A DNA stretch of 49,080 bases from an uncultured Bacteroidota bacterium (GTDB lineage Bacteria; Bacteroidota; Bacteroidia; Flavobacteriales_D; Sanyastnellaceae). Of this stretch, positions 8,479-18,040 are shown piece after piece. Every line of letters starts with the position of its first letter. Positions within the stretch are counted from its first letter, which is position 1. The position numbers were made by a program, and so were the translations under genes. The stretch covers positions 1-49,080 of the forward strand of contig CAIZGX010000041.1 of assembly GCA_903932685.1 (NCBI GenBank), read 5' to 3'. The notes beneath the pieces were generated by a model. The model did not search any database, was not told the DNA's origin, and saw only the letters and a list, made by a program, of their open reading frames with translations.

Positions 8479-9171
8479 TTAGACGTTGATGTTTCCCGAG
8501 AAAGAATCATCTGTTTGATTTCCTTGCTCGTCTTCGAAGAAGTAAATTTTTATTAAAGCGGTATCGCGAAGGAAATCTATTTTTCCAATTTCGAAACGGT
8601 TCACTTTAATTCCAGTTCTTAGTTCAATATCTGCAATCATTTCCTCCTCTCTTCCAACTTTAATCAAATCAATGTTTTCATAGACAATGATTTTTTGTGC
8701 TTCGTGACGCAACAACCAAACCTTTTCTAGACCGTATGTCGCTCCTATAATTACGAGATTGGCGAATGACAATTCTACCAACGATATTTTTTTATTGATT
8801 AGCGCATTCATCACTGACATTCCAATAACAACGAAGAGGTAGGTCATTTCTTTAATTGGAATAGCATCTGTTCTGTAACGAATAATTCCGAAAACCGCGA
8901 ACAAACCCAATGCAAATCCCATTTGAAGCTTCACGCTTTCTAGCATGAAACACATAAGGAAAATGGTTAAACTAAAGAGCAAATAGGTGAATAGAAAATC
9001 CTTTCTTTTTGCTATGGGGTAATAAATACCTCGAACCAAAAGCACCACGAAAAGCATGTGCACAGCTAAACGTATGATTAAACCAAGGAAATCTTCCAAG
9101 TGAATAAATTTCATTCCTCCCATTGGGTCAAAATCTGATTGCAAAAAAATTGCATTGAACGTATCTAACAT
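8479..9171 (-). CDS. DUF4956 membrane protein, partner of the VTC-like protein
   Basis: The 230-residue protein has about four to five hydrophobic segments in its first 160 residues (around 30-48, 60-78, 83-98, 108-128, 132-148), with the conserved loop FGIIRYRTDAIPIKEMTYLF that marks DUF4956. The soluble C-terminus contains a ferredoxin-like pattern (ELRTGIKVNRFEIGKIDFLRD). It lies 4 bp after the VTC-domain gene on the same strand, the usual pairing for this family. A role as the membrane partner of a polymer-forming enzyme is inferred from this pairing. Confidence 0.8.
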   Translation of the reverse strand: MLDTFNAIFLQSDFDPMGGMKFIHLEDFLGLIIRLAVHMLFVVLLVRGIYYPIAKRKDFLFTYLLFSLTIFLMCFMLESVKLQMGFALGLFAVFGIIRYRTDAIPIKEMTYLFVVIGMSVMNALINKKISLVELSFANLVIIGATYGLEKVWLLRHEAQKIIVYENIDLIKVGREEEMIADIELRTGIKVNRFEIGKIDFLRDTALIKIYFFEDEQGNQTDDSFSGNINV

Positions 9172-9175
9172 AATC

Positions 9176-9928
9176 TTATAATATTGATTCTAATTTATTC
9201 ACTTTAATTAACTTCTCTTTGAAATTATTTTTCTTCACGAAAGGTACTAGCATTGCAACTCCCAAACAATACTTACTTATGCTCTCTTCGCGAACATGTC
9301 TCTTTTTTAGAGCTTGCACAAATGGAGAAAGGCGGTTTCTATTCTCCTGCTTTACTTCAACGATAACGATTTGTTTCAGTTCTTTTAGAATTTTATTCCA
9401 TTCGAAAGAAAGTTTTAAATCAATTGTTATTCTTTCAGGCAGGTTTGGCTCTACTAGTGTTACTCGTGTGAAATTATTCTTCATTTGAGGGGACAAGTGG
9501 AAATAAATTCCGGCTTTATGACCGATGAATTTCTCTTCATCACCATTCAATTCCATTCCAATTTCAGGAATTCCTGTGCGCTGTTTTTGAGTTCTTCCCC
9601 GATTTGTTTTGAACTTCAATTCCAGAAAACTTACATCGCTGTCTACATAGGAGCGTTTTCTAATCTTCCATCTGTTTTTCTTTCCGTTATGATGACGAGT
9701 GTAGAAAAGAAACTCATCCGTGTCATAATATAGCGTTTCGTAATGACTGAATCGAATGTCATTCACTTCAAGGATTCGGTAGGTATTTTTGACTTCTTCC
9801 AATATTGAAAGCAACCGATCAAGCGACACCACAAATTTGGTATCGGTTCGATTCATCAATTCCACCCCTTCCATTTCTTTCAAAGAAATTGGGGCGAACT
9901 GCTGCACTATTTGCTCAATTGGGGTCAC
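9176..9928 (-). CDS. VTC-domain polyphosphate polymerase-like protein
   Basis: The 250-residue protein matches the VTC domain of yeast Vtc4, the tunnel-shaped polyphosphate polymerase. Visible motifs are the N-terminal DTKFVV (Lys31), ETLYYDTDEFLFY (about 64-76), the basic strand RWKIRKRSY (about 86-94), LELKFKTNRGRTQK (about 102-115), the strand VIVEVKQE (about 188-195) with paired Glu/Lys, and the terminal SKYCLGVAMLVPF. These match in order the Lys/Arg/Glu residues lining the family's tunnel. Whether the bacterial protein makes polyphosphate is not shown by sequence. Its operon partner is DUF4956. A near-consensus promoter lies just upstream. Confidence 0.85.
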   Translation of the reverse strand: MTPIEQIVQQFAPISLKEMEGVELMNRTDTKFVVSLDRLLSILEEVKNTYRILEVNDIRFSHYETLYYDTDEFLFYTRHHNGKKNRWKIRKRSYVDSDVSFLELKFKTNRGRTQKQRTGIPEIGMELNGDEEKFIGHKAGIYFHLSPQMKNNFTRVTLVEPNLPERITIDLKLSFEWNKILKELKQIVIVEVKQENRNRLSPFVQALKKRHVREESISKYCLGVAMLVPFVKKNNFKEKLIKVNKLESIL

Positions 9929-9954
9929 AAAAATTAATATCTCACGAACTTAAC

Positions 9955-9962
9955 ACAAATTT
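9955..9962 (-). promoter_or_regulatory. Bacteroidota-type -7 element for the VTC/DUF4956 operon
   Basis: On the minus strand the octamer TAAATTTG fits TAnnTTTG and lies 26 bp before the start at 9928. No clear -33 TTTG is seen. Confidence 0.4.
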
Positions 9963-10016
9963 AATGTTGAGACCCTGAAAAAATAGAAAAGTTTAGTTGT
10001 GCAATGAAGCCCAGAA

Positions 10017-13000
10017 TTATTGGCCACCTTGAGGTTGGGCAGTGTTCGAACCGCCTGAACCGTTCAACGTAAATCGAATGGCAAGTCCGGTTGTAATGTT
10101 CGACGTTTGGAAACTTGTCGAAATCGCCGGTTTATTAATCTGATGATCGTAGAAGAAACGCAGCGTTAGCTTGTCGCTAATTGCCATGTCTGCGCTGGAT
10201 TTAACGCTGAACAATGTTTGTCCCGCTGTAACTTGATTCTGCCGTTCTTCTATTTTTCTGATCAAGGTAAAGTTGTCGCGAACGGTGAAATCGACACGTA
10301 AATTCAGCGTTGACTTTTCAAGTAATTTCACGGGAAGTTTACTTCCCTTTTTTCTTCCGAATGGGTTTGGTAGTTCGGTGATTTTATATCCCAAACCAAT
10401 CACAAAACTGTTACTCTTCGTTTCTGTGATCTGATAATTCGCCATTCCTAGAGCAATGGTACGGTCGCGCTTGTACTCCAATTTTATCAGCGGATCGTTC
10501 ACTTTCTTTGTCTTCAAAGTCATGTCGAATCCAACCAAAGGAGACATGGATTCCGTAAGGGTAACGGTTCCTATTTGTTGTCGGGAAATATAATTCTGCT
10601 CTGTGCTTTGATCTATGGCTGTCGGAAGATTATTAAACTCTTCGTACTTCAAGTTTGTTACGTAGGAAGCGGTAGCAGTAGAGCGATAATTATGAGTTAC
10701 GTTGAACTGCTTGAAATACTTCTTCACTGCAGGCAATTTGGTTAACCCATCATACGTGATTTTCCAGTTTGGCTGTGCCTTGGTCGCAAATGGATTCAAT
10801 GCTACTTCACTTGTTGATCGCCCTGTATAAGCTGCAATGAATGAAGGGATAATTACATTTTGAGAAAGTGATCCGAAACCTTCATAATATCCCGAATCAT
10901 TCGGATTAGCTAGTTGATATGTCTCATTGTTCAAACGGCTAGATATTTCCTTTCTATTCGCTAAGAGTTGATCGAAAATTGGGCTCGCATAGTTGTTCTC
11001 TTTGTCGTCCTTAACAAATGCAGTATTCCAAGTTATTAAAGATGCCGAGAAATTCCCTGTTTCCATTGGTGATTGAAACGTGTAATCGTCAATGGTTGGG
11101 TCATACCTGAAAAACGAATTGTAATTTCTACCTTCCTGACGAGTTGCAGAAATTTCAATTTTGCAGTAACGGAAAGGCTCCAAGTTCATCTTCGCATTCC
11201 AAGTTTCCGTAAAGGTCTCGTTGTACTGAATATTCAAAGATTGACGTTGCACCAACCAGTCGTTTCTTGCCGCATCTGTAGCGAAATTACGTCCTGTAGG
11301 ATTGCCCATTAAATCCGTATTCTGCTGTCCGACCAAGAATCCTATTCCAGGGCCGTTGAATTGCTCATCGAGTCCGAGAATACTTGTATTATTCGCATAT
11401 CCCGGAAGCGATAGCCCTTCATTCTTCGTGTAGCTTCCATTCACGGTACGAACCATCATAATGAATCGCAGAGCAACATCTAATGGATCTACTTTTTCCT
11501 TTTTATCTTTCTTCTTCTTTAAGTCGTCTCCAAAGCCATCTTTCTTGGTTGGATCATCTTTTTTTCCAGCATCAGGTTTTTTTCCAGCATCAGGTTTTTT
11601 TCCTGTTAAAGCCTGTTTCAAACGAGGAACATTGTTGTACAGAGTTTCGAAATTCCCTTGCGCATTCAGTTGAATTTGTCGGCTGTTCTGAATGGTATTT
11701 CCGAGTGTATCCTGAGTAAAGGGTGCGCGATCCCATCTGAATGTTCCTCCGTATCGCGCATCTGCGCTCATAAAGTTCAACAAAGGAAATTTATCTAACG
11801 GTAGTTTATAGGTTACTCCTACATTGTGATTGTAGGTCGTTGTTTCTCCAAAATGTTGAATGTTGCTCCATACAGAATCTTTGTAGGACTCGTACCAATC
11901 CACATCGTTCTTATTTATCACTCCACGCGGTTCTCCGACCAACGCAATGTTGCTCGCTGTGAAATCGGTTTTTAAATTCTTAGTCAAGTCATATTTCATG
12001 GAATAGTTTCTAGTCCAATTCCAATTCTTTTGTGCTTGCGTTTGAATGAGCATATCGCTATAAACTCCGGTTAATTCCAGCGAGTTATTGCGAATGCGAC
12101 TTGTTTCATAAGAGCGATTCATTTCCGTTCTGAAGCTCATTTGTCTGATTCCCAAATAGAAGTTGAATTCCTTGAGCCACTTCAGATATTTCGAAGTTTT
12201 AATGACTGGGAAATTTGCTAACGGTTTGAACTCTTTCGGCTTATTCGTGAAGCTATAGTCGAAGGATCCTTGATATTGTTTTTGCAAACGCCAATCGGTG
12301 TTGATGTCACGGAAGTATGTTTCATTGTAGGCGTATGAAACAGAGAAATTATCTATTCCATAAAACTTTGGCTTGTCTGCGTTCGCTGGAGCAGCTTGTG
12401 TTCCTGGTTTGCCTTTGTCTTCAGCAGTTGGCAAACCCTCTCCTTTCTCTGCACCGTCACTCTTTTTTGGAGCAATTTTCACATTGGTAAAATTGATACT
12501 TCTTCGCTTGGTGTATGTTTGAGATTTTTGTTTTAAAGGTTTGCTTAAAGTAGGCAAATCGGTCATTTGAATGTCTGGTTGAAGCGGACTATATCTTGGT
12601 GTTTGGATATTTTCGGAAAAACCTAAATACATTGGCAATTGAATTCCCCAATCTTTCGGGAAGAATTTACCCAATTGCAATGTGCTGCTTGCATCCAATC
12701 CCATCTTAGTTTCTTGTTGCCTTTGCTGCACACGCTGCTCAATGGCTCCCCATCCAGGAGTACTTATATTTCCTGATACCGCCAAATTTCCAAAATCAGC
12801 CAGTTGCGCATTCAAACTCGCTATAGCTGCAGATCCAGATTTTTCATCAAATTCAGATAGGCGTAACTCATTTACCCAAACAGTTGCACATTTCCCCTTT
12901 CCATCGTCGGTTCCTCCGAACGGATTAGTGTCTTTGTCTGGATTCCGAATACCAATCATCATTGTGGTAATGTTGGCCAAGTTCGGATTTCCCTTTACCG

Positions 13001-16000
13001 AAAGGTGAACGTTGTTGTCTAGAATAGTATCTACAACAGACAACACAGAAGTTGAAGAAGGACGATTAATCTTTAGGTTTTGTAAATCGGCAAGTTTAAT
13101 GTCAAAGTTATTTTCCGCTGGCCAAATTTCGTCGTCATTATTGGTGTACCAGGGTGTTACACTCATTGGAACTTCATACTCGTAATAGTTTTCATTGAAG
13201 TCGGAACCTAATCGAATGAATACGGAAACATCTTTGTCTTTTAATTCTGATTGAATACCCGCAGCTTCGGCGTGAGCGAACATGCGAAGGCGTTTGTATT
13301 GGCGCAAATCATACTTTACATTTTTATATGTTGCACGCGCATCTCCATCTTTCAAATTGCAAACGCTTAACGAGAGTGACTGCTCATTCAAATTTCTCAA
13401 GTTAGCAGAAGCTACGTCTTGTTCGCGAATAATTCCTGGAGGCACAGCATAGGGAACAGGCTCGCGATTTCCGTTTTCTTCAATGTTCACTGCGGCAATG
13501 TTGAAGATTGTTTCCGGGTCGTCGTTAATTTCTTGCTCTTGATTTCCCGCTAAAGTGCTCTCGTATTTCCTCCATTCACCACGTACCAATTCCAACCGTG
13601 CAAAGCGCAAAGTAACCGGCTCTTCCCAACCCTTCAAATACATTCTCAGGTAACGAATAGATCTGAAATCTGCAATACTTCCCACGCGTTTTTCAAATTC
13701 TTTAATTGGAATTTTGAATTGGTACCAGCGAATTTGACGCTCCTCGTTGTTCGCTGTAGTTTTCGTCGTAACGAAGGTGTCTGTGATATAATTTCTTCCC
13801 AAATTAGCATCGCCTAAATCATTTGGACGAAGACTTACCTTGTATTGAAAATAACTTTCAATTGTGTTGAGTGTTATATCTTGGTTAATGTCTTCCGAGT
13901 TCGGAATAGTTGTGGCTGCAATGGGATATCCGTCGGGTGTATTAGTATTTGAGTTTCCCTCGTATCTGTTGAAATTTTTGTAGCGTTCAACGGTGTTCAA
14001 GTTAGCTGCATCGGCCTGTGAACTTCGGAAATAACTGAAGTTATCGGCCGAAGGATCCTGCTGATATTTTGCATAGGCATCGGGAGTTAAAAACCCTTGC
14101 AATTGCAATAACCAGTTCGCAAAATAGGATTGTTCCGCCGTTGAATTCAAACCATCTAAACCAATATCTTGTTGCTCGTAATTTCCAGAGGTGTAGTCAA
14201 ATGCGTTTACCACGTTGAAAGTCGTAGGTGAGGGATAGTTACCCCAAGTTCCTTGCTCAATAGGGAGATCGTTGTTTGCCGAGGGGAATCCATTTTCGAA
14301 ACTCATTTGAGAGTCATTCATGATGTCTTCAGAAACGTTTCCTAAATTGAAATAAAGGTCACCCCCTTGGATATTTTCCGAATCTTCGTGGAATGGATCC
14401 ATTACCCAAAACTGTATGAACTGCACGTTGGAAGTTTCGAAATCAGTTGTTGTTAATGCCCGTTGAATTCCTCCCCATCTCGATGCTGGATCTTTCAATG
14501 TTCCGTTGTCATTCAATCCGGAAGTTCGTCCCGAATAGCCGTTCGGTAATTCATAATTGTACATGCCCCTTTCCTCTGGGTAGTACGTTAAATCTAGGCA
14601 GGTAATGTTGGGTGGTGTGCCCGAAGGTAATTGTCTATTTGGGAAAACTTCCGATTCCAATACCTCACGCATGCGGTGATCACTTTGCATGTCTGCTGTG
14701 ATGTTCGGTGGGGTGTATGAACTGTTTCTGTAAAAAAGTGGATCTATTATATACCAAGATAATTGCGCTCGGTTCGCACCATAAACCAGACTGTCTTCGA
14801 AATCTCCTTCAGGAAAAAGCGCAGACTGCAGTTTCGGCGTTGAGGCCAGGAACCATTGATTTAACGAACGAAGATCTATGACGCTTTGACTTCCTTCGAA
14901 ATCATCGACGTATGCATTTCCATCTTTTGAAATTGCCCGAGAGTGACCCGGGAAAATTTTTGCTGCCTCAAGACTAAATGTTACGGTAGACTTCTCTTTG
15001 GTCTGAATTCCCGGAATTCTATCAATCAATTTTGTAATGAGAGGAACTTCTTTTTGAAATTTCATATCGAAACCAATCATTCCATTGTTGACGGGATCGT
15101 CTCCGGCGTTAACTTTTTGTGTAAGGGGTCGTTCCTTTAAATTCATGAAAGTCGCACCCATTGCTAGATTTTCTGAGAATTTGTAATCGAATCGGCTTCC
15201 CAATAAAGTCTTGTATTGCAGATTAAACATAGAGTTACTTTCTACCGCAACCTTGATCGGTTGTCCTGAACTCATGATGCTTTCATTGAGGATGGTAACT
15301 TTTCCCAAATTATAATTCACCGTGAAATCCGTTCCTTCAACAAGTCTCATTCCTCCCGCTGTAACGGTAACCGCCCCTTGCGGAACGTTCAACGCATTCA
15401 ATGAAATTTCAGAACCCGAAGCGCTTTGGTATTCTCCCTTAATTCTGAATCGATTCAATTGAGGGAACCCAATTTGCGCTGCAGTCTTTGTTGAATCGTA
15501 CAGCGCTTGAAAAACAACTTGCGAAACAACTTGCGCAGCTTGAGGGGTATTTCCTAAACCCGCATAAATCTGATCAGACAAATGCGAGCCAAAGGGTTCA
15601 ACCACTGGGAAAAACACCCTTCCGGTAGAAGCGTCAATTAGTCCGCCCGACGTTGACGCGTTCGGAACAAAGTCAAAGAATCCATCACTCCCAGGCATTT
15701 GTTGCGCATCGATTCTATCGAGATTCATGACTTGAAGCAACAGCTTCCCACTTAACGGTTCTCGAGGAATATAATTCATGTTTACACCCGTTGCTGGGTT
15801 GTTGTACCAAACTTCCAATCTGAATTTTTCTGGAGAAATTCCGAATGATTCGAGGTTGTAAACGTTCTTCATCATGTTCTTCCAAAGCGGAGAAGGATCA
15901 CCATTGGTTAGTTTCACCAAGGTGATTGAAGACTTCAGCATTTTCAACATTAAGGCTTGTGGTGCGGCAACTCCATCTTGCGACAGTGTACCTACTTGAT

Positions 16001-17444
16001 AGGTTTGTCCGTTCAATGTGTACTCATACGAAACCCCCAAAACCTCGGCATTATTCAGTGACTGCTTCAAGGAGATGAATCCTAGACGTGCGTTGTAGCT
16101 GTATTCAGACGGAGTCAGTTTTCGGGCGTTTCCTACGCGCTCGTAGTGAATTCCTTGACGCATTCCGTAACCTAAAGCTTGAATGGCGGCATTGGCATTT
16201 GAGAAATCTAAGATGTTCTGGTTATTGCTTAAAACATTGAAGAGGTTGTTGTTCTCATTGTCTGGATTTTGAAGTTGCCCTGGGCTAATCAGAGATGAGT
16301 TATTGTAATCTGTAGCCATGTATTGGGAGTTCTCACCCAAATCAGTAAATGCCATAATATTTCTAACATCTTGCGTGTTGGCTTGTTGATTCACTACCCA
16401 AACCTCAATACGCGTAATGTTCGCACCGCTATTAACAACAGGCAATGAGGCTAGAGCATTGTCGTAATTGTCTCTGAAGAATCCCGAAAGAAAGTAGTGT
16501 CTATTCGCTTCGTAATTGTCAGCTGCAATATCAAATCGTGTGGTTTGCGCACCGCCTTGAACAGTGATTTCTTTTCGTTCACCTTTTTGTTGGGTAAGAA
16601 TTGTGGTGTTCTTTAGCTTTCCCCATTGCGTTTCAATTTTGGCTCCGAACAAACCAAGACTACCGGGCATTAAGCTTCCGGTAAGAGGCAATGCTACGGT
16701 TCCCATTTCAATTTTACGCATGACTTGGTCTTCATCACCGGTGTATTCCACCTTCATATTGTTCTCAAAATCAAATGTGCTTTCGGTGTTGTAATTCACC
16801 TTTAGTTTCATCTTGGTACCGATATTACCAATGACATTCATTTGAATTTTCTGATCGAAATTAAAGTTGGTGTTCTTCCTCTGGCGCTCGGGAATACGAG
16901 GATTTTCGGTACGCTGAGAATTCAAACCGAACGTTAATTCGGCCGAACCTTGAGGACGGATTTCAATCTCATTCGACCCGAAAATATGTTCGAAATTGTC
17001 TCCACCAACTTTAATCACGGGAGCAAATTCTTTGTTCGCAGCAGCCTTGTCGTCTTTGATTTTGTTCCAATACTTGGAAACATTTTTATCAAGTTGAAAA
17101 TTTAAAAAATCCGCTTGATCCATCGTTGTGGCTCTCCGATAATCGAACTTGTCCCCAACTTTCTGAATAACTTCATAACGACCCGTTTCAGGATTGTATT
17201 CAACAGAATAATGAATATTATCGGGGAGTGGAATTTCAATTCCGCCATTGCCTTCACTGGGTGAAGGGCTGTCTTCGTTCGGCCAAATAGGAGTTACGGT
17301 ATCTGGCGCGAATACGAAATTGTGATTTGATTTAGCAATTACTCTCGTTTGAACAGAAGTATTTGCCCAAGCCAACCAACCAGAAACACAAAGGGCCATT
17401 ACGAAAATGGCTCTTGATAGGAGGCGGAGGACAACTTCTTTCAC
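10017..17444 (-). CDS. sprA: T9SS outer-membrane translocon protein SprA
   Basis: SprA is the very large beta-barrel that forms the type IX secretion channel in the outer membrane and is needed for gliding in motile relatives. Size (2475 residues) and content fit: a signal peptide (about 1-28), repeated SprA N-terminal-type blocks such as LTFGLNSQRTENPRIPERQ and GSLGLFGAKIETQWGKL, the VYVDDFEGSQS-like motif (AYVDDFEGSQSVIDLRS), and a long Tyr/Asn-rich barrel. Two low-complexity inserts are present: one near residue 1650 (Lys/Gly/Pro-rich) and one near 1945-1990 with tandem KKPDAG. The gene follows ruvA by 4 bp in a maeB-ruvA-sprA operon. The usual downstream gcvH is not present here. Confidence 0.96.
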   Translation of the reverse strand: MKEVVLRLLSRAIFVMALCVSGWLAWANTSVQTRVIAKSNHNFVFAPDTVTPIWPNEDSPSPSEGNGGIEIPLPDNIHYSVEYNPETGRYEVIQKVGDKFDYRRATTMDQADFLNFQLDKNVSKYWNKIKDDKAAANKEFAPVIKVGGDNFEHIFGSNEIEIRPQGSAELTFGLNSQRTENPRIPERQRKNTNFNFDQKIQMNVIGNIGTKMKLKVNYNTESTFDFENNMKVEYTGDEDQVMRKIEMGTVALPLTGSLMPGSLGLFGAKIETQWGKLKNTTILTQQKGERKEITVQGGAQTTRFDIAADNYEANRHYFLSGFFRDNYDNALASLPVVNSGANITRIEVWVVNQQANTQDVRNIMAFTDLGENSQYMATDYNNSSLISPGQLQNPDNENNNLFNVLSNNQNILDFSNANAAIQALGYGMRQGIHYERVGNARKLTPSEYSYNARLGFISLKQSLNNAEVLGVSYEYTLNGQTYQVGTLSQDGVAAPQALMLKMLKSSITLVKLTNGDPSPLWKNMMKNVYNLESFGISPEKFRLEVWYNNPATGVNMNYIPREPLSGKLLLQVMNLDRIDAQQMPGSDGFFDFVPNASTSGGLIDASTGRVFFPVVEPFGSHLSDQIYAGLGNTPQAAQVVSQVVFQALYDSTKTAAQIGFPQLNRFRIKGEYQSASGSEISLNALNVPQGAVTVTAGGMRLVEGTDFTVNYNLGKVTILNESIMSSGQPIKVAVESNSMFNLQYKTLLGSRFDYKFSENLAMGATFMNLKERPLTQKVNAGDDPVNNGMIGFDMKFQKEVPLITKLIDRIPGIQTKEKSTVTFSLEAAKIFPGHSRAISKDGNAYVDDFEGSQSVIDLRSLNQWFLASTPKLQSALFPEGDFEDSLVYGANRAQLSWYIIDPLFYRNSSYTPPNITADMQSDHRMREVLESEVFPNRQLPSGTPPNITCLDLTYYPEERGMYNYELPNGYSGRTSGLNDNGTLKDPASRWGGIQRALTTTDFETSNVQFIQFWVMDPFHEDSENIQGGDLYFNLGNVSEDIMNDSQMSFENGFPSANNDLPIEQGTWGNYPSPTTFNVVNAFDYTSGNYEQQDIGLDGLNSTAEQSYFANWLLQLQGFLTPDAYAKYQQDPSADNFSYFRSSQADAANLNTVERYKNFNRYEGNSNTNTPDGYPIAATTIPNSEDINQDITLNTIESYFQYKVSLRPNDLGDANLGRNYITDTFVTTKTTANNEERQIRWYQFKIPIKEFEKRVGSIADFRSIRYLRMYLKGWEEPVTLRFARLELVRGEWRKYESTLAGNQEQEINDDPETIFNIAAVNIEENGNREPVPYAVPPGIIREQDVASANLRNLNEQSLSLSVCNLKDGDARATYKNVKYDLRQYKRLRMFAHAEAAGIQSELKDKDVSVFIRLGSDFNENYYEYEVPMSVTPWYTNNDDEIWPAENNFDIKLADLQNLKINRPSSTSVLSVVDTILDNNVHLSVKGNPNLANITTMMIGIRNPDKDTNPFGGTDDGKGKCATVWVNELRLSEFDEKSGSAAIASLNAQLADFGNLAVSGNISTPGWGAIEQRVQQRQQETKMGLDASSTLQLGKFFPKDWGIQLPMYLGFSENIQTPRYSPLQPDIQMTDLPTLSKPLKQKSQTYTKRRSINFTNVKIAPKKSDGAEKGEGLPTAEDKGKPGTQAAPANADKPKFYGIDNFSVSYAYNETYFRDINTDWRLQKQYQGSFDYSFTNKPKEFKPLANFPVIKTSKYLKWLKEFNFYLGIRQMSFRTEMNRSYETSRIRNNSLELTGVYSDMLIQTQAQKNWNWTRNYSMKYDLTKNLKTDFTASNIALVGEPRGVINKNDVDWYESYKDSVWSNIQHFGETTTYNHNVGVTYKLPLDKFPLLNFMSADARYGGTFRWDRAPFTQDTLGNTIQNSRQIQLNAQGNFETLYNNVPRLKQALTGKKPDAGKKPDAGKKDDPTKKDGFGDDLKKKKDKKEKVDPLDVALRFIMMVRTVNGSYTKNEGLSLPGYANNTSILGLDEQFNGPGIGFLVGQQNTDLMGNPTGRNFATDAARNDWLVQRQSLNIQYNETFTETWNAKMNLEPFRYCKIEISATRQEGRNYNSFFRYDPTIDDYTFQSPMETGNFSASLITWNTAFVKDDKENNYASPIFDQLLANRKEISSRLNNETYQLANPNDSGYYEGFGSLSQNVIIPSFIAAYTGRSTSEVALNPFATKAQPNWKITYDGLTKLPAVKKYFKQFNVTHNYRSTATASYVTNLKYEEFNNLPTAIDQSTEQNYISRQQIGTVTLTESMSPLVGFDMTLKTKKVNDPLIKLEYKRDRTIALGMANYQITETKSNSFVIGLGYKITELPNPFGRKKGSKLPVKLLEKSTLNLRVDFTVRDNFTLIRKIEERQNQVTAGQTLFSVKSSADMAISDKLTLRFFYDHQINKPAISTSFQTSNITTGLAIRFTLNGSGGSNTAQPQGGQ
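11566..11601 (-). repeat. 18-bp tandem repeat inside sprA
   Basis: Two perfect 18-bp copies (11566-11583 and 11584-11601) encode KKPDAG repeats in a Lys-rich loop of SprA. A partial third follows. It is in frame and likely surface-exposed or periplasmic. Confidence 0.8.
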
Positions 17445-17448
17445 AATA

Positions 17449-18039
17449 CTATATCTGTTTCAACACCTGTTTAATAAGATCTTCCAATGGCAATTCGCCA
17501 TTTGTCAGAAGAATTTTATCCAACATTTTTTCAGTTTTGGTTTTGTCTAGGCCCAATTGGGACAGTGCCACTAACGCATCTTGACGAGTTGTATTGTGCA
17601 GTTCGCCAACTTTTTCAACAAAAGTTCCATCGGTCTTTCCAACTTTGTTGTGAAGATCAACTAGAATTCTCTCGGCCGTTTTTTCACCAATACCTTTGAT
17701 TCTCTTCAAAGAAGGTAGGTCTTTACTGGCAATGACTTGAATTAGCTCGTTTACATTCAAGCTTGAAAGCACCATTCGTGCGGTATTCGGCCCAACGCCA
17801 CTTACACTGACTAATTTCTTGAAGAGTTCCTTTTCCTGATCGGAATAGAAACCATAAAGCACCAATGAAAAATCGTTTCCGTTGACATGTAAATGCGTGT
17901 AAAGCATGGCCTCTCCATTATTTGGAAGCGCTGAATAAGTAGCCAAACTAATGTTCAGAAAATAACCCACCCCGCTGCAATCAATTACAGCATGCACCGG
18001 CGATTTCTCAATGAGTTGTCCTGTTAACGAGTAAAGCAT
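17449..18039 (-). CDS. ruvA: Holliday junction branch migration protein RuvA
   Basis: RuvA binds four-way DNA junctions and loads the RuvB motor during recombinational repair. The 196-residue protein shows the N-terminal OB-fold (MLYSLTGQLIEKSP ... GVGYFLNIS), the acidic-pin region (YSDQEKELFKKLVSVSGVGP), two helix-hairpin-helix motifs (VSGVGPNTARMVLSSL and IKGIGEKTAERILVDL) and a C-terminal three-helix domain (QDALVALSQLGLDKTKTEKML) that contacts RuvB. It sits 1 bp after maeB and 4 bp before sprA, an order conserved in flavobacteria although the functions are unrelated. Confidence 0.96.
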   Translation of the reverse strand: MLYSLTGQLIEKSPVHAVIDCSGVGYFLNISLATYSALPNNGEAMLYTHLHVNGNDFSLVLYGFYSDQEKELFKKLVSVSGVGPNTARMVLSSLNVNELIQVIASKDLPSLKRIKGIGEKTAERILVDLHNKVGKTDGTFVEKVGELHNTTRQDALVALSQLGLDKTKTEKMLDKILLTNGELPLEDLIKQVLKQI

Positions 18040-18040
18040 A

